Source of the DNA: Gordonia sp. SL306
GTDB taxonomy: Bacteria; Actinomycetota; Actinomycetes; Mycobacteriales; Mycobacteriaceae
Direction: 5' to 3'
DNA: 64,000 bases
Assembly: GCF_026625785.1 (NCBI RefSeq)
Contig: NZ_CP113063.1
Location: 2,170,001 to 2,234,000 of the forward strand
Shown: positions 52,538-60,943 of the stretch, one piece after another
Layout of the letters: every line of letters begins with the position of its first letter
Numbering within the stretch: the first letter of the stretch is position 1
Notes under the pieces: model-generated
Databases searched by the model: none
What the model saw: only the letters and a program-made list of their open reading frames with translations
Told to the model about the DNA's origin: nothing
Program-made: the position numbers and the translations under genes

Positions 52538-53082
52538 CGTTCGCCGAACTTCTGACGCTGCCAGTCTTCGACAGTCATGAAGGTGGGGTCCTGGCGGCAC
52601 ACCTGCTCCGTTGTGGCCCAGATCTTTTCGTCGGAATCGGCAAGGTCGAGCGGATCGCCGTGCGGTTGCTCCACATACCAGGGTGTGTCGAGATACACCT
52701 CGACGGTGTTGTCCTCGATATCAGAAAAGTAGATGGACAACGCGTTTCCGTGATTGAGTCCACGCAGCTTGGTGGCGCTTGCGGCTTCCGCCCGCGACCA
52801 GGCTTCCCGGAGGTCGTCGATCGTCGCCACCTTGAAAGACAACTGCATGATAGTGCTCGGCGCATCCGCGCCGCGGCCCGAGGCGAGCGCGAGCTGATGA
52901 TGCTGAGCCGGATTCCCCGACAGGAACGCGATGGTGAAAGGCATGGTCTTGCCCTCGCCGCGGTCGGTTTGAACCATGCCGAAGACCGACGTGTAGAAAT
53001 CGACCATGGCGTCGAGGTCGCGACAGAAAACGCCGAAATGGGAGAGTGTCGGCTGAAAGGTCGTCTCTGTTGTGGATGTCAT
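52534..53082 (-). CDS. VOC-family extradiol-type dioxygenase
   Basis: The ATG at 53080-53082 follows GAGGAG and gives 182 residues. The chain holds one two-module VOC unit with the likely 2-His-1-carboxylate iron site: His15 in TLSHFGVFC, His61/His62 in AQHHQLAL and Glu128 in NTVEVYLDTPW. This spacing is that of type I extradiol dioxygenases. Single-unit enzymes of about 180 residues are shorter than classic BphC (about 290). It lies between the monooxygenase and the DUF1185 gene and probably opens the ring of the hydroxylated product. Confidence 0.83.
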   Translation of the reverse strand: MTSTTETTFQPTLSHFGVFCRDLDAMVDFYTSVFGMVQTDRGEGKTMPFTIAFLSGNPAQHHQLALASGRGADAPSTIMQLSFKVATIDDLREAWSRAEAASATKLRGLNHGNALSIYFSDIEDNTVEVYLDTPWYVEQPHGDPLDLADSDEKIWATTEQVCRQDPTFMTVEDWQRQKFGER

Positions 53083-53128
53083 GTGAGTCTCCTCGTTGAG
53101 GCCATGATGGTAGATCAGTGGTGGTGGA

Positions 53129-53728
53129 TCAGCGTTGCCCGTCGTGGACGGAGACATCAGCAATGCTCAATCCGCCCAGGCGGGAATGGATGCGGCCGCC
53201 GTCAGACATCGCCAGCGCGAACAGAATCTCGTTCGGGCGGGGTGCATCTTGGATACCCACCTCGACCACGTTGTAATGACTCCGCACATACGCGGCGTGG
53301 ATGTAGTGCAGCGGCACCATCAAGCGATAACCGGTGGCCGCGACCGCCTTGGCCGACGGCACCATCGCCTTGGGCGCACCGAGGCTTTCACGCATCGCCC
53401 AGCCACCCGCCTCATGCCACACGGCCCCGTGCTCGAGTTCTCCGTTCACGCCGACGATGCTGGCCTTGCCGTAGGCTTCGACGTGTTCGACGCCACCCAA
53501 CAGCTCGATCAGGTCGCCGGCGAGTGACGCGCCGAGCGGGCGCAGTGCGCCCATGAATTCGGAGAGATCCTCCTGGTAACGGCCGGCGAACGGGTTGGCG
53601 ACCACGGCGGATGCAGTGGCGATCCGGACCGGCTGTTCCGATGTGGGGCCGAATTCGTGGAATACGGTCTCCACCACCAGCTGCCTTTTGCGAACCCGCA
53701 CCAGGTCGTCGATGCCGGCGACGGTCAC
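53129..53728 (-). CDS. DUF1185 (amino acid synthesis family) protein
   Basis: This protein of 199 residues starts at a GTG (53726-53728) that overlaps the FAH stop by four bases. It reads VVETVFHEFGPTSEQPVRIA, SAVVANPFAGRYQEDLSEFM, KASIVGVNGELEHGAVWHEA and GAPKAMVPSAKAVAATGYRL, the pattern of DUF1185. The family is often found in catabolic clusters with amidases or FAH enzymes, and its reaction is not known to me. Here it separates the FAH gene from the dioxygenase gene in one operon, so it is likely a pathway enzyme. Confidence 0.8.
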   Translation of the reverse strand: MTVAGIDDLVRVRKRQLVVETVFHEFGPTSEQPVRIATASAVVANPFAGRYQEDLSEFMGALRPLGASLAGDLIELLGGVEHVEAYGKASIVGVNGELEHGAVWHEAGGWAMRESLGAPKAMVPSAKAVAATGYRLMVPLHYIHAAYVRSHYNVVEVGIQDAPRPNEILFALAMSDGGRIHSRLGGLSIADVSVHDGQR

Positions 53729-54582
53729 TTCTGCGCTTCGATCGGGTTGCGGAGGGTACCGATGGCCTCGATCTCGACCTCCACCACGTCACCCGGCTTC
53801 ATATAGCGCGGGGGTTTGCGCGAGAATCCGACGCCTGACGGAGTTCCGGTGATGATGACATCGCCCGGCGCGAGGGTGAAAATCGTCGACGCGTAGTTGA
53901 TCAGCTGCGGGATGCCGAAGATCATCTGCCCGGTATCGCCGGACTGAACGACTTCGTCGTTGAGTCGGGTTTCGAGCTTCAGTTCGCGGCCGGGTTCGAT
54001 CTCGTCGGCGGTCACCATCCATGGGCCGAACCCGCCGGTGGACTCGAAGTTCTTGCCTGCGGCGATCTGCTTGGCGTGGAACTGGAATTCGCGGACCGAC
54101 CCATCGTTGTAGCAGCTGTATCCCGCGACGTGATCCCAGGCGCTCTCCACCGGGATGTCGCGGCCGCCGCGGCCGATGATCACCGCGAGCTCACCCTCCC
54201 AGTCGAGGGTCTCCGAGGCGTTGGGGCGCACGATCGCACCCTCGTGCGCGACCTGTGAGCGCCACACCCGCAGGAAGATCGGCGGGTAGTCGGCCAACTC
54301 TCGCTTGAGCCCCGCGGCGATCGCCTCTTGGTGATGATCCATGTAATTGCGCACCGATGCCACGATCTTCTCCGGGCGCGGGATTACCGGCAGATAGGTG
54401 ACCACGCCCAACGGGATCGGTGTGCCCTGTGAGACCAGCTCCTCGCGACGGGCGAAGTCATCGCCGGCGATGAAGGCGGCCAACGTGTCAACGCCTGAGG
54501 CATTGGCCAAATCGACCACGGTGTCGTCGACGACTGCGCCGAAGGATTCGCGACCGGAGTGGAGGAAGGACATGAGTTTCAT
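53725..54582 (-). CDS. Fumarylacetoacetate hydrolase family protein
   Basis: The ATG at 54580-54582 follows GAGGTG and gives 285 residues, the usual length of two-domain FAH enzymes. The metal-site blocks are PIFLRVWRSQVAHEGAIVRP, LDWEGELAVIIGRGGRDIP, YSCYNDGSVREFQFHAKQI and TGTPSGVGFSRKPP. Such enzymes hydrolyse the ring-cleavage product or tautomerise/decarboxylate the oxo-diacid. It is the first gene of the minus-strand operon FAH, DUF1185, VOC dioxygenase, monooxygenase. The promoter is shared with the divergent aldehyde dehydrogenase and contains a GTGCAC site. Confidence 0.88.
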   Translation of the reverse strand: MKLMSFLHSGRESFGAVVDDTVVDLANASGVDTLAAFIAGDDFARREELVSQGTPIPLGVVTYLPVIPRPEKIVASVRNYMDHHQEAIAAGLKRELADYPPIFLRVWRSQVAHEGAIVRPNASETLDWEGELAVIIGRGGRDIPVESAWDHVAGYSCYNDGSVREFQFHAKQIAAGKNFESTGGFGPWMVTADEIEPGRELKLETRLNDEVVQSGDTGQMIFGIPQLINYASTIFTLAPGDVIITGTPSGVGFSRKPPRYMKPGDVVEVEIEAIGTLRNPIEAQK

Positions 54583-54660
54583 TTGACACCTCAGCGGTTT
54601 CGGGGTTTCGGCCGTTCGCTCGTGTGAGCTCGAACACTGTGAACACGAAGCTACGGCACT

Positions 54661-54672
54661 TTCGTGCACAAA
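54661..54672. promoter_or_regulatory. Probable GntR site in the FAH/ALDH divergent promoter
   Basis: TTCGTGCACAAA has the core GTGCAC dyad and, read on the other strand, TTTGTGCACGAA. It resembles the sites at 57012 and 58811-58841 and lies between divergent genes of the same cluster. Confidence 0.45.
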
Positions 54673-54815
54673 ACAATAGAACCTGCATTTTCCTTGCAAG
54701 CTTCGCGAGGTCTGTGCTTCGCTTCTGGTGGCACAACGATCTACGGCGGTGCCGGCCCCGGCACGACGTCCCGTGGAGATGACCGCCGACCCGCCCACCA
54801 CAGCAGGAGTTCCCT

Positions 54816-56258
54816 ATGTTCGGTGCAAATTATGTTGATGGACAATGGATCGACGGATCTTCGGCGGTGCCGGATATCAATCCCTCCGACCTCGACGACG
54901 TTGTCGGGGAGTTCGCCCGCGCCGATAGGACCCAGGCCGAGGACGCGATCTCCGCAGCGACTGCGGCACAACCCCACTGGGCGGCGCTGCCCGGCGCAGC
55001 ACGCGCCGAGATTCTCGACCGGGCCGGTGATGAACTCCTCGCCCGCGCAGACGAGCTCGGCGATCTCCTGTCGCGCGAGGAGGGCAAGACGCTGCCCGAA
55101 GGCGTGGGCGAAATACGCAGGGCCGGACAGATCTTGAAATTCCACGCGGGAGAGGCAGTCCGGAACCCAGGCGAACTACTCGGTTCCGTACGTCCCGGCG
55201 TCGAAATCCTGGTAGATCGCGAACCAGTGGGTGTGGTCACGGTCATCACCCCGTGGAACTTTCCCATCGCCATTCCCGCGTGGAAGATCGCGCCCGCACT
55301 GGCGCACGGCAACGCCGTGGTGTTCAAGCCTGCTGACCTCGTTCCGGCTTCGGCGTGGCATCTGGTGGACGTCTTGGTTCGTGCGGGTTTGCCGGCCGGC
55401 GTGCTGAACCTGGTCATGGGGTCGGGCCGCGAGATCGGCGACACCCTCACCGGTGATGTGCGGGTGAATGCGGTGTCATTCACGGGCTCCACCGTCACCG
55501 GACAGCGCGTTCGTGAGTCCGCGCACTCCCATGGCGCCCGAGTGCAATTGGAGATGGGCGGCAAGAATCCACTGGTCATTGCCGATGACGCCGATCTCGA
55601 TGCCGCGGTGGCCGGGGCGATCGAGGGATCGTTTGGTTCGACGGGACAGCGGTGCACCGCGTCGTCGCGCCTGATCGTCGTCGACAGCATCCACGACGAG
55701 TTCGTCGATCGCCTGGCAGCGGCTCGTGCGCGAATCGTGGTCGGCGACGCCCGACACGGGGACACGACGATGGGTCCCGTCGCGGACGCGAGTCAGCTCG
55801 AGCAAGACCGGCGATACATCGACCTGGCCCGATCGCAAGGCGCCGACGTCGTCGGTGGAGAGCTGCTCGACCGCGCAACCCCGGGTCACTACCTGTCACC
55901 GGCCCTGCTGATCGGCACCCGCAACGAAGACACCGTCAACCGCGAGGAGGTGTTCGGGCCAGTCGCATCAGTGATCCGCGTTGCCGATCTCGACGAAGCG
56001 ATCAGCGCAGCCAATGACACCGAATTCGGTTTGACGGCTGGTATTTACACACGGTCCCTCGCTGCTTCTACCCGATTTCGGAAGCAGTCCACTGCAGGCA
56101 TGGTGATGGTCAACCTCCCGACCGCCGGGGTCGACTACCACGTCCCGTTCGGTGGGCGCCGGGCGTCGTCGTTCGGACCTCGGGAGCAGGGCCGGGATGC
56201 GCGGGACTTCTACACCAGCACCAAGACCTGCTACGTACTCGGCGACCCGACTTCATAA
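54816..56258 (+). CDS. NAD(P)-dependent aldehyde dehydrogenase
   Basis: This protein has 480 residues with the complete active site: NAD-binding VVTVITPWNFPIAIPAWKIA, the general base Glu in LEMGGKNPLV (about residue 245) and the nucleophile Cys in GSTGQRCTASSR (about residue 279). The C-terminal VPFGGRRASSFGPREQG is typical of the semialdehyde-dehydrogenase group, including 2-oxoglutarate semialdehyde enzymes. It is transcribed divergently from the FAH operon. It would oxidise an aldehyde or semialdehyde formed after ring cleavage. A strong hairpin terminator follows. Confidence 0.92.
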   Translation: MFGANYVDGQWIDGSSAVPDINPSDLDDVVGEFARADRTQAEDAISAATAAQPHWAALPGAARAEILDRAGDELLARADELGDLLSREEGKTLPEGVGEIRRAGQILKFHAGEAVRNPGELLGSVRPGVEILVDREPVGVVTVITPWNFPIAIPAWKIAPALAHGNAVVFKPADLVPASAWHLVDVLVRAGLPAGVLNLVMGSGREIGDTLTGDVRVNAVSFTGSTVTGQRVRESAHSHGARVQLEMGGKNPLVIADDADLDAAVAGAIEGSFGSTGQRCTASSRLIVVDSIHDEFVDRLAAARARIVVGDARHGDTTMGPVADASQLEQDRRYIDLARSQGADVVGGELLDRATPGHYLSPALLIGTRNEDTVNREEVFGPVASVIRVADLDEAISAANDTEFGLTAGIYTRSLAASTRFRKQSTAGMVMVNLPTAGVDYHVPFGGRRASSFGPREQGRDARDFYTSTKTCYVLGDPTS

Positions 56259-56270
56259 CAGCGAGAATTT

Positions 56271-56309
56271 GTTTGGGCTCTCCGGTCACTATGCGCGGAG
56301 AGCCCAAAC
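56271..56309. terminator. Bidirectional hairpin terminator
   Basis: GTTTGGGCTCTCCG (56271-56284) pairs perfectly with CGGAGAGCCCAAAC (56296-56309) around an 11-base loop. It lies between the converging aldehyde dehydrogenase and GntR genes and begins 12 bases after the first stop codon. Confidence 0.85.
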
Positions 56310-56323
56310 AACTGCATCGAAAG

Positions 56324-57004
56324 TCAGGAGGTCAGCTTCGGCATGATGGTGGCGATGTCATGCTGTGTCCGCGTGATGTGCCGGGTGAGAAGTGCGACGG
56401 CCTCGTCTGTTTTCCGCTCCACTGTCGCGTTGAGAATCGCCTCGTGCTCACCGGATTTCGAACGCGACTGGGTCCGATGCGCGGCCGAGAACCGTCGATA
56501 CCGCTCGGCCTGATCGAACAAGTTGGAGCACGACTGCAACAGCCGCGGAGATGTCGTCGCCGACAACAGCGTCATATGGAAGTTCTTGTGCAGCATCGAC
56601 CATTCGCTGTCGAGGACCAGAGGTCCCTCGGGAAGGCGATCCTCGACCTTCTGCAGCCGATAGAACGACGCGATCGCCTGAGCTTCCCACTCGTCGCCGC
56701 CGCGCTCGATGGCCTCTTCCAGCGCCTGCATATCGAGTATCAAGCGCAGCCGCGTGATGTCGTTGAAGTCATCAACAGACATCTCCGCGACCCGGAACCC
56801 CCGCCGCTCATCGGCGACGACCAAGCCTTCGTACGTCAATCGGTTCAACGCTTCGCGTAGCGGACTGCTCGAGCAGCCGTAATGCTCCCGAAGGTGATCG
56901 ACTTTCAGCTTGTCTCCCGCCCGGTGGACGTTGGACAGCAGGTCCTGACGTAGTCGGGCGACCGTCTGCGCGACGAGGGGCGGAGGTAGGGTCGCGGTGC
57001 TCAT
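56324..57004 (-). CDS. GntR-family (FCD) regulator of the degradation cluster
   Basis: This regulator has 226 residues. The winged helix reads HLREHYGCSSSPLREALNRL followed by EGLVVADERRGFRVAEM. The FCD domain has DITRLRLILDMQALEEAIER, LHKNFHMTLLSATTSPRLL and SKSGEHEAILNATVERKTDE, with the Asp/His ligands of the metal-carboxylate pocket. Its own promoter carries a TATGCAC site, and the promoters of the FAH/ALDH pair and of the cupin gene carry relatives of it. It probably represses the cluster until a pathway acid binds. Confidence 0.9.
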   Translation of the reverse strand: MSTATLPPPLVAQTVARLRQDLLSNVHRAGDKLKVDHLREHYGCSSSPLREALNRLTYEGLVVADERRGFRVAEMSVDDFNDITRLRLILDMQALEEAIERGGDEWEAQAIASFYRLQKVEDRLPEGPLVLDSEWSMLHKNFHMTLLSATTSPRLLQSCSNLFDQAERYRRFSAAHRTQSRSKSGEHEAILNATVERKTDEAVALLTRHITRTQHDIATIMPKLTS

Positions 57005-57011
57005 TCGACAA

Positions 57012-57025
57012 TTCTATGCACAAAG
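57012..57025. promoter_or_regulatory. Probable GntR operator at the regulator promoter
   Basis: TTCTATGCACAAAG has the TATGCA half-site with a near-dyad, eight bases before the GntR start. It shares its core with TTTATGCATAAC and TTTTGCATAGAG upstream of the cupin gene. Confidence 0.5.
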
Positions 57026-57076
57026 ATGGCGTTGCGCATTGACGACGAGGCGATCGGACCCCGGCCGGTCACCACG

Positions 57077-58198
57077 TCACTGGGACGCAGGCAGCGGGGA
57101 GACGATGTAATTGCTGAACCCCCCGTTGCGATCGGCGATGCCGTTGATCGCGTTGTTCACGTCCTGCAGCGGGAACACGTGATGCTCGAGTGGCGACAAA
57201 TCGAGTGTTCCGGCGGCGACCATGTCCGCCATCTCCTGGCATTCGCGGGCAGTCGACCACGCCGAACCGAGGAGCTTGAGCTGCTGATCCATCAGGTGAT
57301 GGATGTCGATGGCCAGCTCGCCCATCATCGCGCCGATGTCGACACACACGCCGCCCCGGCGCAGTGATCGCATTCCTTCGCGGAAGGTCTCGTGCTCAGC
57401 GCCCGGACCCAGCGCATCGACGTAGATGTCGACTCCGCGACCGTTGGTCTGCTCCTTGATCCAGGTGTCCACCGGTCCGTCGAGCAATGAGTGTGTGTGA
57501 ATGCGTCCCGGTACCAGGTCAGCGACGGTCTTCAGCAGCCCGTGGTTACGGGCCGTCCCGTACAGGGTCGTCAGTCCCATGGCCGGCGCCAGCAGCGCGG
57601 CGGACAGACCGAGCGTGCCGCTGATCCCGTTGACGAGAATCGACTTGCCCGGGCGGGCGTCTGCCTTCTTGAGCGCCGAGTACATCGTGCCCAGATAGCC
57701 GAAGCGCGCGGCGGTGTTGAAGTCGAGATTGTCCGGCAGACGCACCAGAGCGTAGGCGGGCGCGAGCATCTGTTCGGCGAGCCCACCGGGATATCGGTCG
57801 AGCAGTTCGATCGAGGTCGGGGTGAATCCGAAATAGCCGGCGAAGGCATAGCTCGAGCAGTTGATCAGATCTCCATCGCGGCACGCCTCGCACGCCAGGC
57901 AGTATCGGCCTGGATTGACGTAGACGCGGTCGCCGACCTCCCAGCCGATGACGCCCTCGCCGACCTCCTCGACGACCCCGGCGGGATCGAGCCCGAATGT
58001 CGCGGGGAGCGTCGGCAGCGGATCCTCTGGGAACCAGGTGGTCCAGTTCTGCAGAATGTTGCTGAGATTCGGGACGATGTTGACGGCGTGAACGCGGACG
58101 CGCACTTCACCAAGGCCCGGCACCGGGCGAGGAACTTGTTCGAGTCGCATCTCCTCGGCGACGTTGTGCATACGTGCAGCCAGCATGGTGTCTGTCAT
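57077..58198 (-). CDS. MDR-family oxidoreductase with an altered catalytic zinc site
   Basis: The ATG at 58196-58198 gives 373 residues; an open frame runs far upstream but is antisense to the cupin. The MDR fold is clear: EVRVRVHAVNIVPNLSNILQ, the structural-zinc lobe YCLACEACRDGDLINCSS with its cysteines, and the Rossmann segment SILVNGISGTLGLSAALLAP. The usual catalytic Cys (in GxCGSD) is replaced by the VNIVPN stretch and the GHE motif by FGLDPAG, so two catalytic-zinc ligands are missing. It may act as a reductase without catalytic zinc. It follows the cupin gene by 32 bases and shares its promoter. Confidence 0.8.
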   Translation of the reverse strand: MTDTMLAARMHNVAEEMRLEQVPRPVPGLGEVRVRVHAVNIVPNLSNILQNWTTWFPEDPLPTLPATFGLDPAGVVEEVGEGVIGWEVGDRVYVNPGRYCLACEACRDGDLINCSSYAFAGYFGFTPTSIELLDRYPGGLAEQMLAPAYALVRLPDNLDFNTAARFGYLGTMYSALKKADARPGKSILVNGISGTLGLSAALLAPAMGLTTLYGTARNHGLLKTVADLVPGRIHTHSLLDGPVDTWIKEQTNGRGVDIYVDALGPGAEHETFREGMRSLRRGGVCVDIGAMMGELAIDIHHLMDQQLKLLGSAWSTARECQEMADMVAAGTLDLSPLEHHVFPLQDVNNAINGIADRNGGFSNYIVSPLPASQ

Positions 58199-58230
58199 TC
58201 TCTGTGAACCTTTCGTGAACGAGTGAGTCG

Positions 58231-58755
58231 TCAGCCGGCCTGGCCGATGAGGACGACGAAGATGGTTGCGGGCTCGTCTCCAGGCACACGCCAGGCGTGG
58301 CGCGTACCGTTCTGAACGACGATGTCGCCCGGATGAAGTTCGGTACTCGCGTTGTTGTCGAGTTCGAGAACGACTGTGCCGCTGAGGAGTACCGCGTAGT
58401 CGATGGTCGGCGTGGTGTGCATACCCGGGGCATCGGGCTCGAAGAGGTCGGCAAGTCCCGGAGTGTTGGCCAGATTCTCGGCGACCGCGGCCTCGGGGTC
58501 GAAATCGGTCGCGCCGAAGACACTGTCCGGGGGAAAAGTCACCGTCAGCGCAATTGTCTCGCCCGGGCCCGGAACGAAGCTCGCCGGTGGAGCGGCAGCT
58601 TCCATTCCACGCGCCGTCGGCGGCCGGGTCGTCGTCCACACCACGGAACTCTCGAATCCTGGGGTGTGCTTGTAGACGGTGGCCGCTGTGGGTCCGTCCT
58701 CTTTGATGACCGACGATCCTGCGCTGTCAACGCCCGTCACGACTCGACGAACCAT
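58231..58755 (-). CDS. Cupin-domain protein
   Basis: The ATG at 58753-58755 follows GAAGGAGAG at good spacing and gives 174 residues; a GTG three codons upstream touches that site and is less likely. The cupin barrel is in the second half: PGMHTTPTIDYAVLLSGTVV, LELDNNASTELHPGDIVVQN and GTRHAWRVPGDEPATIF. His residues in MHTT and RHAWR stand where metal ligands are expected, and Asp replaces the usual Glu. The first half, with TPGFESSVVWTT, belongs to the same single-cupin family. It is the first gene of its operon, with two TATGCA-type sites upstream. It could be a small isomerase or dioxygenase or a ligand binder. Confidence 0.82.
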   Translation of the reverse strand: MVRRVVTGVDSAGSSVIKEDGPTAATVYKHTPGFESSVVWTTTRPPTARGMEAAAPPASFVPGPGETIALTVTFPPDSVFGATDFDPEAAVAENLANTPGLADLFEPDAPGMHTTPTIDYAVLLSGTVVLELDNNASTELHPGDIVVQNGTRHAWRVPGDEPATIFVVLIGQAG

Positions 58756-58810
58756 GTTGTGCACTCTCCTTCAACTCGGCCGGGGTAGTGGCCTCCATCA
58801 CACTGGTCAG

Positions 58811-58841
58811 TTTATGCATAACTTGATCCTTTTGCATAGAG
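58811..58841. promoter_or_regulatory. Two probable GntR sites before the cupin gene
   Basis: TTTATGCATAAC (58811-58822, palindromic core TTATGCATAA) and TTTTGCATAGAG (58830-58841) lie 56-86 bases upstream of the cupin start. They share the TATGCA/TGCATA element with the sites at 57012 and 54661. Confidence 0.5.
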
Positions 58842-59291
58842 TCCGGAAGGTCTGAGTGCCCTGCCCGACGTCATAGAGGCCGACCGGTTGTACTGAGATG
58901 CACGTTCCTCCCCGACTGCCGGCGGCCCTGACCCGCCTCGGCCAGGCCAACTCCAGCGGCGCACTCAGTAGCCGTATCTGGAAACCCCTTGGCGGCCACG
59001 GAGATGGGCCGAGTCAGCTCAGTCGACAATCCGCGCCGGCGCCAGATTGGACGCAAGATCGAACGCTCCAGAGGGTCGATCAGACGATTTCGTTCACGAA
59101 CCGCGAGCCGTTGTCCGACTCGTATGTGAAGATGTCGTCCTTGTAGGTGGGTGGGGCTGGGCGCACTAGCGCCCAGCCTGGTCTATCCGAGCGGTATCGC
59201 ACCGGCCGCGCGGGGCCAATTGCTTATGGCACCTTCGCTTTTGGTCATCCGGGTATCGATCACAACCCGCCGCACTATCGGCAGCGACGTC
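58842..59291. other. Gap of 450 bases with one coding scrap
   Basis: No complete gene is supported. At 59080-59150 on the minus strand a GC3-rich piece reads PTYKDDIFTYESDNGSRFVN followed by EIV and a stop, which looks like the C-terminal end of a lost gene. The rest shows no coding bias. Confidence 0.45.
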
Positions 59292-60071
59292 TCAAGTGCG
59301 CTTCCGCGTTTCGGCCACCCGCACTCCAATTGTCACGGACTCGCCGATCTCGACGTCGCTGGGCGTAGACACACTCAGCATGGCCTGGATCTCCGCAGGC
59401 GTCGCCCACCGACCCTGGGCATGCCAACCCTGCAGTTGCTCGATCGTAGACAGCATCGTGTTGAAATCGACGTTGTACGGCCGGTGCAGCAACCGTCGCG
59501 TGCGTCCGCTTCTCAGCGTCGCAGAGCGCAGCTCGATCGCGGGGACTCCGTTGCTCATCATGAGGAAGCCGACCGTCGTCGATTCGAAGTCGAACCGCCT
59601 CCCATCACCGAACTCGATGCCAGCACCGTCAATGACCAGCGGGCCACGCTCGCGGTAACTCACTGTGAGGAGCACCGGGACAAGCGCCGCGCTCATCAGT
59701 GCTGGAAACAGCATTCGCCCAGCATCCGAGTATCCGAGAAGGAAGGCGCCGATCATCCCGCCGGCCATGACCCCGCACAACAGCGAGAGCGTGACCCCGG
59801 GGTTCGCATAGAAGGGTTGCCGGTACACCGCGACGTGATCGCATCGCATCATCAGTTTCGTGCGCAACGGGGCCCGCGCTGCAACTGGTATGAGCGCCAC
59901 GCACACGAATGTCAATGCAACCGCTGGAAACGACATCGCCAGTGACCCAACGCACCCCACGACCCCGATCCCGATCAGAACGAACAACCCATCCCGCGAC
60001 GGTCGGTATTCGTATGCGGTGCGCTTCGTCCAGCGCAGTGTGAGAGCGCTGCTTTCATGCTCTGGTTCCAT
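59292..60071 (-). CDS. Polytopic membrane protein with PH-like C-terminal domain (second WXG cassette)
   Basis: This protein has 259 residues. After a polar start come four helices (FVLIGIGVVGCVGSLAMSF, AVALTFVCVALIPVAARA, TLSLLCGVMAGGMIGAFLLG and MLFPALMSAALVPVLLTV), then a beta-rich cytosolic part with PLVIDGAGIEFGDGRRFDFE and ESTTVGFLMMSNGVPAIELR. The layout matches the protein at 26753-27598 in the first cassette. It is the last of five minus-strand genes, six bases after the previous stop. It may protect against or assist the WXG protein encoded upstream. Confidence 0.7.
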   Translation of the reverse strand: MEPEHESSALTLRWTKRTAYEYRPSRDGLFVLIGIGVVGCVGSLAMSFPAVALTFVCVALIPVAARAPLRTKLMMRCDHVAVYRQPFYANPGVTLSLLCGVMAGGMIGAFLLGYSDAGRMLFPALMSAALVPVLLTVSYRERGPLVIDGAGIEFGDGRRFDFESTTVGFLMMSNGVPAIELRSATLRSGRTRRLLHRPYNVDFNTMLSTIEQLQGWHAQGRWATPAEIQAMLSVSTPSDVEIGESVTIGVRVAETRKRT

Positions 60072-60077
60072 GGGCAG

Positions 60078-60587
60078 TCAGTGCCTTTGGAAGTGCGAGA
60101 GGATACGTAGGCCTCGGGCAGAGCCGTTGGTACGGCTTCGTGTCGCGGCGACGACATACGCAACGACCACGAAGATGGTCACGCGCATTTCAATCCCCCA
60201 GCCGAAGGCACCCGTACCCGCACCCCCGAAATCGATTGACCTCGCCCGTTTGATTGCGTCATCCAGATTGTGCATCGCGTCGGCCAGCGAGGACAACGCA
60301 CCCTCGCCACCATCCGGATACGCTTGCGGCACATCGCTCCACGTGCCCGGCACCCCGTCGAGGATCGCGCCGACGTCAGCCGCCGTCGCGTGACGATCGT
60401 CTGTGGCATCGAGGTCGACGTTTCGGGAAACCGAGAGCGAAAAGCGGTCATCCCAGTATCGGTACTCCGCCTCGTTGCCGATCCCGATTATCGCCGCCAC
60501 CATGACTGTTTGCAGCGCAACGATTCCCAGCGGAATGCTCCACCGCTCGAGGAGCAGTATGCCGCCCGCCGTCGACCTGCTAGACAC
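60078..60587 (-). CDS. Two-helix membrane protein, unknown function
   Basis: A 169-residue protein is called from the GTG at 60585-60587, which overlaps the stop of the preceding gene. One helix lies near the N terminus (IPLGIVALQTVMVAAIIGIG) and one near the C terminus (MRVTIFVVVAYVVAATRS). The loop between holds about 90 residues with DVGAILDGVPGTWSDVPQAY and SSLADAMHNLDDAIKRARSI. A longer open frame up to 60680 lies inside the upstream gene. The protein belongs to the operon of the WXG-type substrate, but its role is unknown. Confidence 0.6.
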   Translation of the reverse strand: MSSRSTAGGILLLERWSIPLGIVALQTVMVAAIIGIGNEAEYRYWDDRFSLSVSRNVDLDATDDRHATAADVGAILDGVPGTWSDVPQAYPDGGEGALSSLADAMHNLDDAIKRARSIDFGGAGTGAFGWGIEMRVTIFVVVAYVVAATRSRTNGSARGLRILSHFQRH

Positions 60588-60936
60588 TGCCAAAGCGTCG
60601 CAGTTGGGCGAGCAGGTTCGCACGCACGTCGTCGACGATCTGGGTACGCCGCTCATCGGTGAGCCAGCCGCCCCGGCCATCGATCTCAGCTTCGAAAGCC
60701 TCGTCTACGCGCCTGCGGAACTCGGCATTGCGCGCGTTCTCATCTGTCGCCCACCGACGCAGATCGGCGAGATCATCACCGGTGCGACCCGGATCAGCGT
60801 CGGGTTCTGGCTCCGGCGAGGTGAATTCGACGCTCGGGAACTCGATGTTGCGCGCTCGGATTGTTACGGTGGCGAGGTGATCCAAGGCGCCCTGAAGCTT
60901 GTGAAGTGCTTCGTCAAAACCGGCCGGGTCCGTCAT
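60580..60936 (-). CDS. Small helical cytoplasmic protein, unknown function
   Basis: The ATG at 60934-60936 gives 118 residues, mostly helical. The N terminus reads MTDPAGFDEALHKLQGALDH and the middle is an acidic, proline-rich linker SPEPEPDADPGRTGDD. The C terminus has RRRVDEAFEAEIDGRGGWLT and ends in ANLLAQLRRFGSV. It could be a chaperone or partner of the WXG-type substrate of the same operon, but it lacks the WXG and YxxxD motifs itself. It lies seven bases after the lipoprotein gene ends. Confidence 0.6.
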   Translation of the reverse strand: MTDPAGFDEALHKLQGALDHLATVTIRARNIEFPSVEFTSPEPEPDADPGRTGDDLADLRRWATDENARNAEFRRRVDEAFEAEIDGRGGWLTDERRTQIVDDVRANLLAQLRRFGSV

Positions 60937-60943
60937 GGAGAAA

